Shown: piece by piece, positions 36,529 through 46,432 of the stretch | Layout: each line of letters begins with the position of its first letter | Position numbering within the stretch: position 1 is the first letter of the stretch | Assembly: GCA_030431635.1 (NCBI GenBank) | Contig: JAUIIL010000008.1 | Coordinates: 124,001 to 188,000, forward strand | Length of the DNA: 64,000 bases | Direction of reading: 5' to 3' | Origin: Bacteriovoracia bacterium | GTDB lineage: Bacteria; Bdellovibrionota; Bacteriovoracia; Bacteriovoracales; Bacteriovoracaceae | Translations under genes and position numbers: made by a program | The notes under the pieces: model-generated | The model's input: the letters and a program-made list of their open reading frames with translations, nothing else | What the model was told of the DNA's origin: nothing | The model's database searches: none

Positions 36529-37381
36529 AAAGTTTTAATCTTTCGTTGATAAACAAAGGATAGTCTACTTGTGGGACATGACTACCTTTTCTTAAAACAT
36601 AGAACTCTGAATTCTTAATTTTATTATGAGCAAAAAATTGAGTGTAATGGGGTATAACCTTGTCGTTATCTCCACTAATAATGAGAGTTGGGATTTCTAT
36701 TTTATCAAAGCTCATTGAAATAGTGTGATTAGACATGCTGTTAAAAAGCTGTAAAAAAATTTCAGGGCCAAGTTCTCCTAATTTTTCTAAGTAAACTTGA
36801 ACAAATTCTTTTGAAACCTCTTGAGAGTTAAATCCACTTTTGTGAATAATGTTTTTTATAAGGGGGTTATACTGATTTGTTTTCCATACTGCTGAGAAAA
36901 AATGAGGATTGCTATGAAAGAGTTTTTCTAAGTAAGGAATGAGAATATCTGTAATGTTAGAATTTAACATAATATCTTTAGTAGAAAAAATAGAACCAGA
37001 GATTAATGTCATACTGCAAAGCCTATTTTGATCAATAATGGCCATTTCTAAAGAAACATTTGCTCCCATACTATGTCCTATGACGTGAGCTTTCTTTAAC
37101 TGAAGGTAATTCAAAAGTTCGATAGTATCATGGGCAAGTTGATTTATAGTAAGATTTTTTATTTTGTCTGCACCACTGGATTTGTAGTGTCCTCTATAGT
37201 CATGGATAATAATAGGATATTTATCTTTAAAGTAATCAATTTGGTATTTCCAATGGTGTTCACTACAAACGAGGCCATAGTTAAAGAGGAGGGGAGGTGT
37301 AGATGTTTGTTGGTTTATATCAAAATTTGTTTTAAAAAATAATGTTTCTCCATCATTCGTTTTAAAATGAGATTCTTTCAT
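36500..37381 (-). CDS. Alpha/beta hydrolase
   Basis: 293 residues, canonical alpha/beta hydrolase fold: oxyanion segment LLFNYGLVCS near 31, HDYRGHYKSS near 60, nucleophile elbow GHSMG (Ser104), acid in SGDNDKVI near 240 and the catalytic His in KGSHVPQVD near 267. Substrate unknown (esterase or lactonase-type). Its 3' end overlaps the convergent RelA-like gene by 29 bases, and its ATG overlaps the upstream gene's stop by 4 bases. Confidence 0.8.
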   Translation of the reverse strand: MKESHFKTNDGETLFFKTNFDINQQTSTPPLLFNYGLVCSEHHWKYQIDYFKDKYPIIIHDYRGHYKSSGADKIKNLTINQLAHDTIELLNYLQLKKAHVIGHSMGANVSLEMAIIDQNRLCSMTLISGSIFSTKDIMLNSNITDILIPYLEKLFHSNPHFFSAVWKTNQYNPLIKNIIHKSGFNSQEVSKEFVQVYLEKLGELGPEIFLQLFNSMSNHTISMSFDKIEIPTLIISGDNDKVIPHYTQFFAHNKIKNSEFYVLRKGSHVPQVDYPLFINERLKLFIAKTQVEV

Positions 37382-37779
37382 TTTTTAAGCTCATCTAATT
37401 TTTTTTTACTCATTTGAAGAAAATGAAAGCTTTCATTTTCTTGTGATAGGATATTTTGCAGTTTTTCCTCAAAGGCTTGTTTATATAAATTTTCTTCACT
37501 TTTCTTATAGCTAAGAACCTTAAAAAGAAAAAGATTAATCTCAAAAGTATCGTCAACTAGAAGCGCACGTGGAGTTAGAGCTTTTTTATGATTATGTAAG
37601 AAAAGAGAGTTATTATTGTTGATAATAAGTTTTTCATCTTCAAATTCTAAATAGAATGAGTTAGTAAAATTGAGAGGAAAATCACTTCTTCTAGGTCCGA
37701 AGTGAAGTTTGTTTTTATAAAAAATCATTTTTCCTAACTCAGCTTTGTTGGGAGCTGAAATAACTTCAAGTTCAATCAT
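37378..37779 (-). CDS. Hypothetical protein with possible FHA-like fold
   Basis: 133 residues, no signal peptide. The first 95 residues look like beta strands in FHA order: LHFGPRRSDFPLN (near 25, like the ligand-binding Arg strand), a short FLHNHKKAL, LLVDDTFEINLFLFKVLSY (near 73-91, like the LxxGDxIxLG closing strands). The conserved FHA Ser/His/Asn residues are only partly present. The C-terminus is a charged helix. It lies between recG and the hydrolase in one operon. This fold call is a guess. Confidence 0.45.
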   Translation of the reverse strand: MIELEVISAPNKAELGKMIFYKNKLHFGPRRSDFPLNFTNSFYLEFEDEKLIINNNNSLFLHNHKKALTPRALLVDDTFEINLFLFKVLSYKKSEENLYKQAFEEKLQNILSQENESFHFLQMSKKKLDELKK

Positions 37780-37801
37780 AAATTTATTTTAATGGATATC
37801 C

Positions 37802-39904
37802 TTAAATAGTAGAAGAAACTTCATCACTAAGGGCCATTTTTTTTATCAGTTGATTGTATATGGGGTTTTGAGTATCTCTAAGATATTGAATATCAGAACA
37901 TACATGATAAAGAATATCTTGATGTTTTATAATATTAGCAATTTTATGCCTTTGTTTTTCTCCTGATTGCTCGCTACCAAAGAGATCTCCTTGACCTCTA
38001 AACTCTAAATCGGCTTCAGCAATTTTAAAACCATCGTGAGTAGATTCTATAATTTTTAGCCTCTCCAGAGACTCGGGGGAGATTTTACTATCGGTCACAA
38101 GAAAGCAAAAACCTGGTAACTGTCCTCTACCCACACGTCCTCTAAGTTGATGGAGAGAGCTAAGACCAAATCGTTCAGGATTATAAATACTCATAACGGT
38201 TGTATTATGAATGTCGATTCCAACTTCGATGACACTTGTGCTGACAAGAATTTGAGTTTTTTTATTCAAAAATTTTTCAAGTATCTCATCTTTTTCTTCT
38301 GAACTTTTCTTTCCGTGTAGTATTTCAATTTGAACTTCAGGAAAGTATGACTGATATTGCTCTTTAACGGCTTCAACATTTGCAATATCAAGTTTTTCAG
38401 ACTCTTCGATAGCTGGGCAAACAATATAAATTTGTTCTTGTAGAGAAAGTCTTGTTTTTAAAAAACTTAAATACTTGGACATCAAATGAGGAAGAACAAT
38501 TTTGGTTTTTACTCCTTTTCTACCATTTGGTATTTCTTTAATGATTGAAATATCTAGGTCGCCAAATTGTGTAAGGCTGAGAGTCCTTGGGATAGGCGTT
38601 GCAGACATAAGAAGGGTATGAACATGATGACCTTTGTTGGCCAAACTAATTCTTTGCTTTACCCCAAATTTATGTTGCTCATCAATAATCATTAGAGATA
38701 GATCTTTGTATTCAAGAGCTTTCTGAAAGAGCGTATGAGTTCCAATAATTACTAGAGTATCACCTTGTTTTATTTTTTCATATTTTTCTTTTTTCACTTT
38801 GAGCGTTTGGCTTCCTATCAATAGAGTTGTTGTTTCTTTTTGTTTTGGGAAAAATTTTGTGTAGTTATGATAGTGCTGTTTTGCTAAAGTTTCAGTTGGA
38901 GACATAATGGCCACCTGCTTTTTATTTTGAACTATAATGTTGGCCGCTAGAAAAGCAACTGTTGTTTTTCCACTTCCTACGTCTCCTTGAAGCATACGGG
39001 ACATGGGATGCCCTGAATCAAGGTCTTCAATAACATCATTTAAAACAGTGTTTTGCTCACCCGTTAATTGATAAGGAAAGCTTTTTTTTAATTTTTCTAG
39101 ATTGGTATGAAAAATAGAAAATTTTTGGGCTTGTTTTTCTTTAACACTCTCTTTCCTTGCTTTGAACATGAGCTGTTCTTTAAAAAATTCTAAATAAACA
39201 AGTTGAGAGATAACTTCTTGATATAACTGCTCATCTCTCCTTCCGTTGAGTCCATGAATCACTTTGAAGCATGTTGAAAGATTCATGAAGTTTTTTCTAG
39301 AAATAAGCTCTTTTGGTATGAAACTAGGGATATTGTCCCACAAATAGATTGGAATTTTTTGAATGATTTTCTTTATTTGATTACCACTAACTCCATTAAT
39401 TGTTGGGTACTCAATAATAAGCTCTTCATTTAAAGGGAGGGCTTTGAGAATCTGAGGATTAATAATTTGAACTTGATCCTGATAAGTGGTTAGTTCTCCT
39501 TGAAAAAAAAAGTCTTTTTTTGATTTCAAAGATTTTACTTGTGAAGGGTAAGCATTAAACCATTTCAAAAGTAAATAGTTCTCACTTTTTTTATCTTTAA
39601 TTAAACAATCAATTTGAAAAAGTTGCGAGCGACCTTTTCCCTTTCTTCCAAACTGAACTTTTGAACGAACAGAAACAACATTCCCTTCTCCTAGGACAAG
39701 GCTCCCAATTTGATAAGAGGAAAAAGATTGTAGCTTGGGAGCATTTTGAACCCTTAAAGGGAAAATCCATAATAAGTCGGAAAGAGTAAAAACTCGAGCA
39801 TCATTTAACTTAGCTAAATAAAGAGGTGTTTGATTCTTTTTACTTAAGGCCGTGAGTGAACTTGACCAATTAAGCTCAGACGTATTCGACTCTTTCGATT
39901 TCAA
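37802..39904 (-). CDS. recG: ATP-dependent DNA helicase RecG
   Basis: 700 residues: N-terminal wedge/OB domain, then superfamily 2 helicase motifs: MLQGDVGSGKTTVAF (motif I, near 305), MSPTETLAKQHYHN (Ia), IIDEQHKFGVKQR (II, DEQH), LLMSATPIPRTL (III) and QLRGRVGRG (VI). It remodels stalled forks and Holliday junctions. The TTG start lies inside the end of greA (29-base overlap), with GGGAGAAG about 7 bases before it. Confidence 0.94.
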   Translation of the reverse strand: MKSKESNTSELNWSSSLTALSKKNQTPLYLAKLNDARVFTLSDLLWIFPLRVQNAPKLQSFSSYQIGSLVLGEGNVVSVRSKVQFGRKGKGRSQLFQIDCLIKDKKSENYLLLKWFNAYPSQVKSLKSKKDFFFQGELTTYQDQVQIINPQILKALPLNEELIIEYPTINGVSGNQIKKIIQKIPIYLWDNIPSFIPKELISRKNFMNLSTCFKVIHGLNGRRDEQLYQEVISQLVYLEFFKEQLMFKARKESVKEKQAQKFSIFHTNLEKLKKSFPYQLTGEQNTVLNDVIEDLDSGHPMSRMLQGDVGSGKTTVAFLAANIIVQNKKQVAIMSPTETLAKQHYHNYTKFFPKQKETTTLLIGSQTLKVKKEKYEKIKQGDTLVIIGTHTLFQKALEYKDLSLMIIDEQHKFGVKQRISLANKGHHVHTLLMSATPIPRTLSLTQFGDLDISIIKEIPNGRKGVKTKIVLPHLMSKYLSFLKTRLSLQEQIYIVCPAIEESEKLDIANVEAVKEQYQSYFPEVQIEILHGKKSSEEKDEILEKFLNKKTQILVSTSVIEVGIDIHNTTVMSIYNPERFGLSSLHQLRGRVGRGQLPGFCFLVTDSKISPESLERLKIIESTHDGFKIAEADLEFRGQGDLFGSEQSGEKQRHKIANIIKHQDILYHVCSDIQYLRDTQNPIYNQLIKKMALSDEVSSTI

Positions 39905-40352
39905 AAGTGACTTCTCCCTTAGGGACTTTTATCACAACCTCATCACCTTCTTCTTTACCAATTAGGGCCTTACAAATAGGGCTATTGTAAGACCTTTTAC
40001 TGCTGTCGCTGGCCATAGATTCATCTTCTCCAACGATTTGGAATGTTTGAGATTGTTCTTTTTCAACATCAAAAAGAGTAACAGTGGCACCAAAGGTGAT
40101 TTTTCCTCCAGAAAGTTTAGAAGGGTCAACAACGTGTGCTTTGGCCAATTTATTTTGAAGTTCAGAAATTCGACCTTCATTATGAGATTGTTTTTCTTTT
40201 GCTGCATGGTATTCTGCATTTTCTTTCAAGTCACCCAGGGCCCTGGCTTCTGCTAAGGCCGTTTTGATCTCTTCTCTTTCGACTTTAATAAGTCTTTCTA
40301 GTTCTTTTTCAATAAGTTTTCGTCCAAGGGTTGTCATCGGAAATTCGTTCAT
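39876..40352 (-). CDS. greA: Transcription elongation factor GreA
   Basis: 158 residues: N-terminal coiled coil with the catalytic-tip acidic pair (DLKENAEYHAAKEKQ near 41) and the C-terminal FKBP-like domain (SPICKALIGKEEGDEVVIKVP near 122). It rescues backtracked RNA polymerase by stimulating transcript cleavage. First gene of greA-recG, with a small zinc-ribbon gene just upstream. Confidence 0.94.
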   Translation of the reverse strand: MNEFPMTTLGRKLIEKELERLIKVEREEIKTALAEARALGDLKENAEYHAAKEKQSHNEGRISELQNKLAKAHVVDPSKLSGGKITFGATVTLFDVEKEQSQTFQIVGEDESMASDSSKRSYNSPICKALIGKEEGDEVVIKVPKGEVTFEIERVEYV

Positions 40353-40363
40353 AATGTAGTCTC

Positions 40364-40651
40364 TTATTTTTTAAAAAGTGAATCAGCAGCGGATAAAAGA
40401 TCTGCTTTGGAAGGTCCTTTGTCTTGAAGACCGCCAATTTTAAAATAATCACAAAAGTTAGCTTTTTCTTTATCTGTCACTCTGTTGGCCATAGGTTCTC
40501 TACACTCGTTGTATGAAGCTGTATCAAAAAATTTGCACATTTTACACGAGTGAATACTAGCATAGCACGAAGGGCAAGATTCTTGTCGTGAAATATTTTC
40601 TCCGTCAGAAAAATGAATTTCATTTTGACAGTTAAAACAAATAACAGACAT
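40364..40651 (-). CDS. Small zinc-ribbon protein
   Basis: 95 residues with paired cysteines: CFNC (5-8), CPSC (26-29), CKMC (35-38), plus C50 and C67. This pattern suggests two small zinc-binding modules. No signal peptide. It is found just before greA, with 11 bases between. The upstream gene's stop overlaps this ATG (TAATG). Role unknown; similar small cysteine proteins are conserved in related bacteria as far as I recall. Confidence 0.6.
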   Translation of the reverse strand: MSVICFNCQNEIHFSDGENISRQESCPSCYASIHSCKMCKFFDTASYNECREPMANRVTDKEKANFCDYFKIGGLQDKGPSKADLLSAADSLFKK

Positions 40652-41148
40652 TAAAATTCCTCCGTAATTCCCAAGCTTACGCCAATTGATTTATCACCAT
40701 CTCCAAAAGGAGAAAAGTAAATTTTAGGATTATTTCTTTTATTATACTCATTCACAGAGCGTTGTAGTAAGTGCTCATTTCGAGATTGATCTTCTTTAGA
40801 GTAAAAGTAATTGAGAACTATAATAGAAAGGCCGCCAAAAAAAAGAAGATTTCTATCACCAAAGGTATCACGATTACCTGAGCTTAGTGCTCCACCAAGC
40901 ATCATAAGAGTTCCGGTTGTGCTTATCGCAGCACTTCTCCAGGAGGGCTTACTTTTTTCTTGGTATTCATCTAAAAGAACCTTAGCTTTTTTGTCTTTTT
41001 CTAAATAATACCTTAGTCCTTCTCCTGGCTTAGAGGAGGAGAAATCAACTAAAACTTCTTGATAGTTGACTACAGCAACCCGACTGCAGGTCTCATTGGC
41101 CGCATAGCTTAGATAAGTCATGAAAAGAACAGCTACTAAAAACTTCAT
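40651..41148 (-). CDS. Exported protein of unknown function
   Basis: 166 residues when started at ATG 41148, where a clean signal peptide begins (MKFLVAVLF..., cleavage near 16). The longer frame to 41274 would add 42 residues overlapping the divergent kinase gene and is unlikely. Two hydrophobic segments follow (near 65-80 and 87-102), so it may sit in a membrane. The ending GDGDKSIGVSLGITEEF looks like a beta strand. No family recognised. Confidence 0.5.
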   Translation of the reverse strand: MKFLVAVLFMTYLSYAANETCSRVAVVNYQEVLVDFSSSKPGEGLRYYLEKDKKAKVLLDEYQEKSKPSWRSAAISTTGTLMMLGGALSSGNRDTFGDRNLLFFGGLSIIVLNYFYSKEDQSRNEHLLQRSVNEYNKRNNPKIYFSPFGDGDKSIGVSLGITEEF

Positions 41149-41233
41149 TGCCACCAGTATAACTAAGTTTTCTAAGTGTAGGAAATTTTTAACATTAATG
41201 GTTGTTTTATGTTGCTTCACGTAAAATAAGAAT

Positions 41234-42952
41234 ATGGATATAGTGAGAACTGGTATTGGTATTACCAAGACCATAAAAAATGTGGCCCGTTCAAAAGAAA
41301 TACTTAGCGTTTTCGCAAGAAACGGTTTCGATGAAATTATTATTAAAACAGGACTCCATAAAAGAATACCTGGAATTGTTCTTCCAAGAAAAAGAATTGA
41401 TTTAGCACTAGGAGATCAGGAGTATCGCGGTGATGATTGGTGGAGAAGTATTGGTTATCGGCTAAGAAAATCTTTTGAAGAACTTGGTCCAAGTTTTATA
41501 AAAATGGGGCAACTTCTCTCGAGTAGAGAGGATCTATTCCCTCCTCCTTTTATAAGACAGATGAAGCTTCTCCAAAACAAAGCGAAATCGATCCCTTTTG
41601 AACAGTCCAAAGAAACTATTGAGAAAAGTTTAGGTAAGAAAATTGAAGAGATCTTTGAATCTTTCGAAGAAGAACCTTTAGGAGTTGCTTCTATTGGTAT
41701 TGTTTATAAAGCTGTTTTAAAAAACAAGCAAGAAGTCGTTGTTAAAGTAAGAAGACCTAATATTGATTCTCTTATTCGAAACGATTTTGATATTTTAGAA
41801 TTTGTCGTTTCACAAATTGAAAAAGTGAGTGTTGATTTTAAATATATAGGCGCTTCTCGTGTCCTTAAAGATTTTAGAAAAAGTATTCAAATGGAGCTTA
41901 ATTTTAATATTGAAGCCCTTAATTGCGAAAAACTCTCAAAAAACTTAACTCAACTAGATAAAGATGGGATTTTTGTTTTACCTAAAGTTCATCGAGAGTT
42001 CTCTACTGATGATGTGATTGTGCTTGATTTTCTTGAAGGTAAGCCTTTCAACGAAGTTCACTCTCTTGCTGAACTTTCTAGCGAATTAATTGATAATTTA
42101 GAAAAAAGTATCGCTCTTTTTATTCATACTCTTCTTAAAGATGGCTTTTTTCATGCTGATCTTCATGGAGGTAACTTTTTTCTTTTACAAGACAATAAAA
42201 TTGGGATTATTGATTTTGGCTTAATGGGAAGCTTGAGTCGTAAGAGTAAAAGTTCTCTCGTTGCAATTCTCTATTCTCTAACAAGTAATAATTATGAAAA
42301 CCTCGTCTATGAATTTTTAGATGTGGCGGAATATGAAGAAATTCCCAATCAAGAAATTCTTGTGAGAGATGTAAGAGATGCCATTATGCCTTTTATTGGT
42401 CTTTCTGTTCAAGAAACAAACATCGCTGAACTTGTGTCTATTCTTCTTAAAACACTCTCTCGTCATAAAATATTTTTACCAAGAGAGTGGTTTATTATTT
42501 TTAGAGCTCTCATGACTTTAGATGGGGTTGGAAAATCCATTGGACTTGATCTTAATATTTATAATTTGGTAAAAAAAGAGATTGGCCAAATCGTAACAGA
42601 TGTTTTTAGTTTGAATGAAGCAAGAGATGAAGCTATATGGCTTGGTCGAGATTTTATTAACTCAATGCGAATTCTTCCTCGTCATACCAGGTGGTTTTTA
42701 AAAGAATTCTCTAAAAATAATTATGCTCTTAATATGAATGTTAAGCTAGAAAACGCTCAAATTAGTGAGCTTTCGAGAAGCTTTATTTTTATCGGGTATA
42801 TGCTCTTAAGTGGACTCTTTTTTCTTTGCGGAGTCATGACCTTAGAAAACCAGCGTTTTGAGAGTTTTTATTCGATTTCGCTACTCAGCTGGGGCTTCTG
42901 GACTTCAGGTCTTCTTCTACTTCTAAAAGGCTTCCGCAGCTTGATGAAATAG
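41234..42952 (+). CDS. UbiB/ABC1 (AarF) family atypical kinase
   Basis: 572 residues. Hallmarks of the UbiB family: KMGQLLSSREDLFP (the KxGQ element, near 95), the alanine/glycine nucleotide loop PLGVASIGIVYKA near 148, VVVKVRRP near 173, HADLHGGNFF near 309 and GIIDFGLMG (DFG, near 326). Two C-terminal TM helices (about 518-537 and 550-568). UbiB proteins support quinone synthesis or lipid movement, with ATPase activity. A TAAAAT -10-like element lies 6 bases before the ATG. Divergent from the exported-protein gene. Confidence 0.87.
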   Translation: MDIVRTGIGITKTIKNVARSKEILSVFARNGFDEIIIKTGLHKRIPGIVLPRKRIDLALGDQEYRGDDWWRSIGYRLRKSFEELGPSFIKMGQLLSSREDLFPPPFIRQMKLLQNKAKSIPFEQSKETIEKSLGKKIEEIFESFEEEPLGVASIGIVYKAVLKNKQEVVVKVRRPNIDSLIRNDFDILEFVVSQIEKVSVDFKYIGASRVLKDFRKSIQMELNFNIEALNCEKLSKNLTQLDKDGIFVLPKVHREFSTDDVIVLDFLEGKPFNEVHSLAELSSELIDNLEKSIALFIHTLLKDGFFHADLHGGNFFLLQDNKIGIIDFGLMGSLSRKSKSSLVAILYSLTSNNYENLVYEFLDVAEYEEIPNQEILVRDVRDAIMPFIGLSVQETNIAELVSILLKTLSRHKIFLPREWFIIFRALMTLDGVGKSIGLDLNIYNLVKKEIGQIVTDVFSLNEARDEAIWLGRDFINSMRILPRHTRWFLKEFSKNNYALNMNVKLENAQISELSRSFIFIGYMLLSGLFFLCGVMTLENQRFESFYSISLLSWGFWTSGLLLLLKGFRSLMK

Positions 42953-43035
42953 CCTTTAAATTCAAATGGTTATAAAGAGAGAAATGTTTTCAAAAAGATT
43001 GACCAATTGTGTCATTTATTGAGATACAATCCCTC

Positions 43036-45408
43036 ATGAGACTTCTTATTTTCCTGCTTATTTTTCTTACTTCCATGGTCTTTGGTGACTTTGTCGGTTT
43101 AGGAAGCTATTCAGATAAAATAACCTTCGAAGAATTTAGAGCAGAGTATCTAAAACAACTACAAATAGAAATCGATCTTCTAGAAAATTGTGGTAAGCAT
43201 TTTGAAAATATTCAACCCGTGAATAACGAACTCAGTGAAGAGTTATTATTTAATGCTCTCACGAACCACTTAAATCCTTTCATTGTCATAGGAAAAGTTG
43301 AAAGTAGTGAAAGTACACATAATTTTCTTTTAAAAAATTGGAATCATTATCAACATTTAGGTGGTTTTGAAAAAAATAAAGAAATCAATAACAAGCATGC
43401 AAGAGAAGCTCTAAAAATAGCCCTTAGAAGAAGAACGGCCCCACTTGCAGCTCTTCATTTCACAGATATTTATCAAGGGGATTTGAAAGAGCTTGGGCTA
43501 ACAAAAATATCCATATGGGAGTTAAAAGAGAGAAGAGTCTTTGATGAAAATGGAGTAAAGGGATTGGCCAGTATTTTAAAAGAAGTCATTACTTTTCTTG
43601 ATGAGCCTCTTTTTTCTCCCAAGCTTGTTGATGAAATGGCACAAAACTTAACTAATTCTAATCTGATGATAGAGTTCTTTAGCGCTCTTTTTTCAAGTAA
43701 AAAAACTACTCAAAAAGTAAAAAAACTAGAATCTTTGAATGAAGCACTGATGTATATTTTAAATTTGCCAATTGAATTAAGTGAAGGAATGCCTCAAAAA
43801 GGAGATACATTAAAGCAATTCTATCACTTGGCCTTAATTGATTATAAATTCGAACAAAAGTTCTTTAAAAACTTTGAATTAATTCCTGAGTTATTTAACA
43901 AACAGAATCTAGGAGATTTCAATGAAGCGCTCACAAAATTTCTTCAAATAGAGGCCCATAAAGAAAATGAAATTCAGAAAAAATTAAATTTAAAAAATCT
44001 GAAAAATATAGATGATTTTCAAAAAACTTCAAAGCTTGCCAAGGATTATGTTTTTAATAAAATTCAAGACACTCTCTTGGAAGAAAATATTCAAATATCA
44101 AGAGAGGAGTTTTTTGAATTAGAGAAAAAATGGGGAGGACTTGAGCCTATTTTTATTTTGATGACTCGCTTTAAAGAAAAAGAGTTAAAAATTCGCTCCA
44201 TTGGAGAAATTTTTAAAGCCTCCTTAGAAGGTAAATTTAAAGAATATAAATACTATGGGCAATCAAGTGTGAGCGGTAAAGATGAGAAGGCAGCAGAGCA
44301 GTTGGCCATTATAAAGAAAAATCCGAAGCCTTGGATTGAAGACTTTGCTTCAATTGATTATGTCCAAGATGAAGGAGTCGAAGAGGTTCAGAAAAAATCA
44401 TGGCAGAACTTGAAAGAAATGGCGCAAGCAATAATTTTTGAGCACGGAAAAATTGAAAGTGAAAGAGAGGGGTTTGAATTAGATATTCTGCCTTTGTTAG
44501 ACAAAGGCACACACCCAAAAGAAAAATTAGCAAAAATCAAAGGTGAGTTAAAACAAGAAAATCTATCTGAAGAATCTCTTATTCAGATAAATAATAAAAT
44601 CTTGTCCCAAACATCAAAACTAGATTTTTATAAAGAAAACTCCACTCTTATTAATGCTCTGTCTTTTTATCAATGGTTTCATAAGGAATTTTCTGAAGAG
44701 TTAAGAGTTCTCATGGGAGAGAACTATGACGTTGTTTCAAGCGATTTAAAAGTATTTAAGGATAATGCAAATAAAATTATTCATATGCATAACAAGAAAG
44801 AGGATTATGTTATTTTAACGACTTTTAATAGTGATCCAAAACACATGCTTATGATAGGTGAAGTTGTCAAAGGAACAGGAAGCTGTCAAAGTTATATAAC
44901 AGGCTCTCATATAGATACTCTTCCGGCTTATGTAATGGATGCGAATGTTAAGGCAATGGTTAGTTATGAAATAAACTCAGAGAGTTTTTACGAGAAAAAA
45001 ACCTTTGAGAAAATTAAAAAGCAGTTTAGAGAAGGGAAAAAAGCCACTAATATTGTTTTTGATGGGAATAAGCAGATTGTGAGTTTTCGCATTGATGAAA
45101 ATGTCTATCAAACTCTTCCTTTTCAAACCGCAAGGCTTAGAAAAATGGTAAAGATTGGAACTCATAAAAAATGGTGGCAAAAAAGCCCAAGCCTTTTTGT
45201 CGAACCTGGTTACACTAACTTCTATAACGGGCTTGGAGCGATGAGGGAACTGCAAAGAAAATATTTGCAAGAGATTGCTCAATCTTTAGGAGCAAAATTG
45301 AGTAAAGAAACCAGAGTTGTTGGAACTCGTCATGAATATGGAGTTTATTCTGATGTTTCAGGTGGTGCTCAATTTAATGATTATAAAGCTTATATTAATT
45401 TTAAATAG
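43036..45408 (+). CDS. Large exported protein of unknown function
   Basis: 790 residues from ATG 43036, where the signal peptide starts (MRLLIFLLIFLTSMVFG); the TTG at 43009 would place nine residues before it. Residues 20-560 are mostly charged helices. The last 250 residues are different: ILTTFNSDPKHMLMIGEV, GTGSCQSYITGSHIDTLPAYVMDANVK and a beta-rich end with HEYGVYSDVSGG. This resembles a secreted catalytic or binding domain but I do not recognise it. Convergent with the GNAT gene, overlapping by 8 bases. TACAAT lies 5 bases before ATG. Confidence 0.6.
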   Translation: MRLLIFLLIFLTSMVFGDFVGLGSYSDKITFEEFRAEYLKQLQIEIDLLENCGKHFENIQPVNNELSEELLFNALTNHLNPFIVIGKVESSESTHNFLLKNWNHYQHLGGFEKNKEINNKHAREALKIALRRRTAPLAALHFTDIYQGDLKELGLTKISIWELKERRVFDENGVKGLASILKEVITFLDEPLFSPKLVDEMAQNLTNSNLMIEFFSALFSSKKTTQKVKKLESLNEALMYILNLPIELSEGMPQKGDTLKQFYHLALIDYKFEQKFFKNFELIPELFNKQNLGDFNEALTKFLQIEAHKENEIQKKLNLKNLKNIDDFQKTSKLAKDYVFNKIQDTLLEENIQISREEFFELEKKWGGLEPIFILMTRFKEKELKIRSIGEIFKASLEGKFKEYKYYGQSSVSGKDEKAAEQLAIIKKNPKPWIEDFASIDYVQDEGVEEVQKKSWQNLKEMAQAIIFEHGKIESEREGFELDILPLLDKGTHPKEKLAKIKGELKQENLSEESLIQINNKILSQTSKLDFYKENSTLINALSFYQWFHKEFSEELRVLMGENYDVVSSDLKVFKDNANKIIHMHNKKEDYVILTTFNSDPKHMLMIGEVVKGTGSCQSYITGSHIDTLPAYVMDANVKAMVSYEINSESFYEKKTFEKIKKQFREGKKATNIVFDGNKQIVSFRIDENVYQTLPFQTARLRKMVKIGTHKKWWQKSPSLFVEPGYTNFYNGLGAMRELQRKYLQEIAQSLGAKLSKETRVVGTRHEYGVYSDVSGGAQFNDYKAYINFK

Positions 45409-46423
45409 AATCTATTCCTGGTATGTAGAGGGGTTTTGTTTGAAACTGAAATTCCTCAAATTGATGAGGCCCCCACAGTCCTGTTAAAAACCTTTCAATA
45501 GAAAAACGGTAAACTTGTTTTTGAAAGACAAAGATAATCTCAGCATTATCAATACTTGTCACAAGAATTTCAGAATTACTGTAATCATAAACAAGTTTTC
45601 TGAAAAAATCGACATTTCCAATTCGAACAAGTGAAGCATATTGAGAAAGAGCTGTTTTTTGAGTTTTATGAGCAGCACTCAACCAAAGTGTTCCAAAACC
45701 TTCTATTTCATCATGCCCTTCCTCCAGAGCAATTTCATGAATAATTCCTTGGAGATCTTGTCCTTTATTCATAAAAAAGTAACCGACGATTTGGTCATGT
45801 TCTTTTTTTATATAAAGGTCAGTAGAGGTGATTCGCTCGATTTCACTCCAATCTTCAATTGTTCTTTGAAAAGAGGCACATTGAGAGAGGATATGTTTCC
45901 TATATAAAGAGTGAATTTGTTTTTTTTCAGGTTCACTTAATAAGTGATATTTTGTCTGTTCAAATTGATTTGATGAAGAAATAGAAGAGCGTTCGATTTC
46001 GTTTTGTTCAATACAAAGGAAAAAATCAAATTTATGATAAAGTTCAATATTATTACTCCAGAGCATGAAGATAGCGACTCTGTCTTGATAGAAGTTAAGC
46101 ACTTTTTGGAAAAGTTCTTTAAAAATCCCTTTCCCTTGAAAGTTTTGAGAGACACAAATTCCACCAATGAGTCCTACTGAATAAGAACTCTGTTGAATAA
46201 GTAACTCTTTTTTTAAAAAACCAATATGAGCGATAACTTCCTGAGTTTCCTTGATAAAAACAATATGGCATTGATTATGATTCTTTTCTGAAATAAGAGG
46301 GGCAAAATCGATGCTAAATTTATTATCAGAATTATATTGAAACGATTCCTCTATTAAAGAGAGTGTTTTCTCTTTTAAATCAGGTCTTCTGGCCAATGTT
46401 GAAAAAATATATGTTTCACTCAT
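45401..46423 (-). CDS. GNAT-family N-acetyltransferase
   Basis: 340 residues. An N-terminal GNAT domain with the acetyl-CoA loop SQNFQGKGIFKELF (near 93, the QxxGxG/A motif) preceded by the beta strand VGLIGGICV. A second half (about 170-340) is weaker and may be a degenerate second GNAT or SCP2-like domain, as in Eis-type enzymes. Substrate unknown. An extended -10 promoter lies just 9 bases before the ATG. Confidence 0.7.
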   Translation of the reverse strand: MSETYIFSTLARRPDLKEKTLSLIEESFQYNSDNKFSIDFAPLISEKNHNQCHIVFIKETQEVIAHIGFLKKELLIQQSSYSVGLIGGICVSQNFQGKGIFKELFQKVLNFYQDRVAIFMLWSNNIELYHKFDFFLCIEQNEIERSSISSSNQFEQTKYHLLSEPEKKQIHSLYRKHILSQCASFQRTIEDWSEIERITSTDLYIKKEHDQIVGYFFMNKGQDLQGIIHEIALEEGHDEIEGFGTLWLSAAHKTQKTALSQYASLVRIGNVDFFRKLVYDYSNSEILVTSIDNAEIIFVFQKQVYRFSIERFLTGLWGPHQFEEFQFQTKPLYIPGIDSI

Positions 46424-46432
46424 AGCTTCTCT

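Noticed and set aside
41149-41274. Extended N-terminus for the exported protein at 40651-41148
   Set aside because: It would place 42 residues before an obvious signal peptide and overlap the divergent kinase gene.
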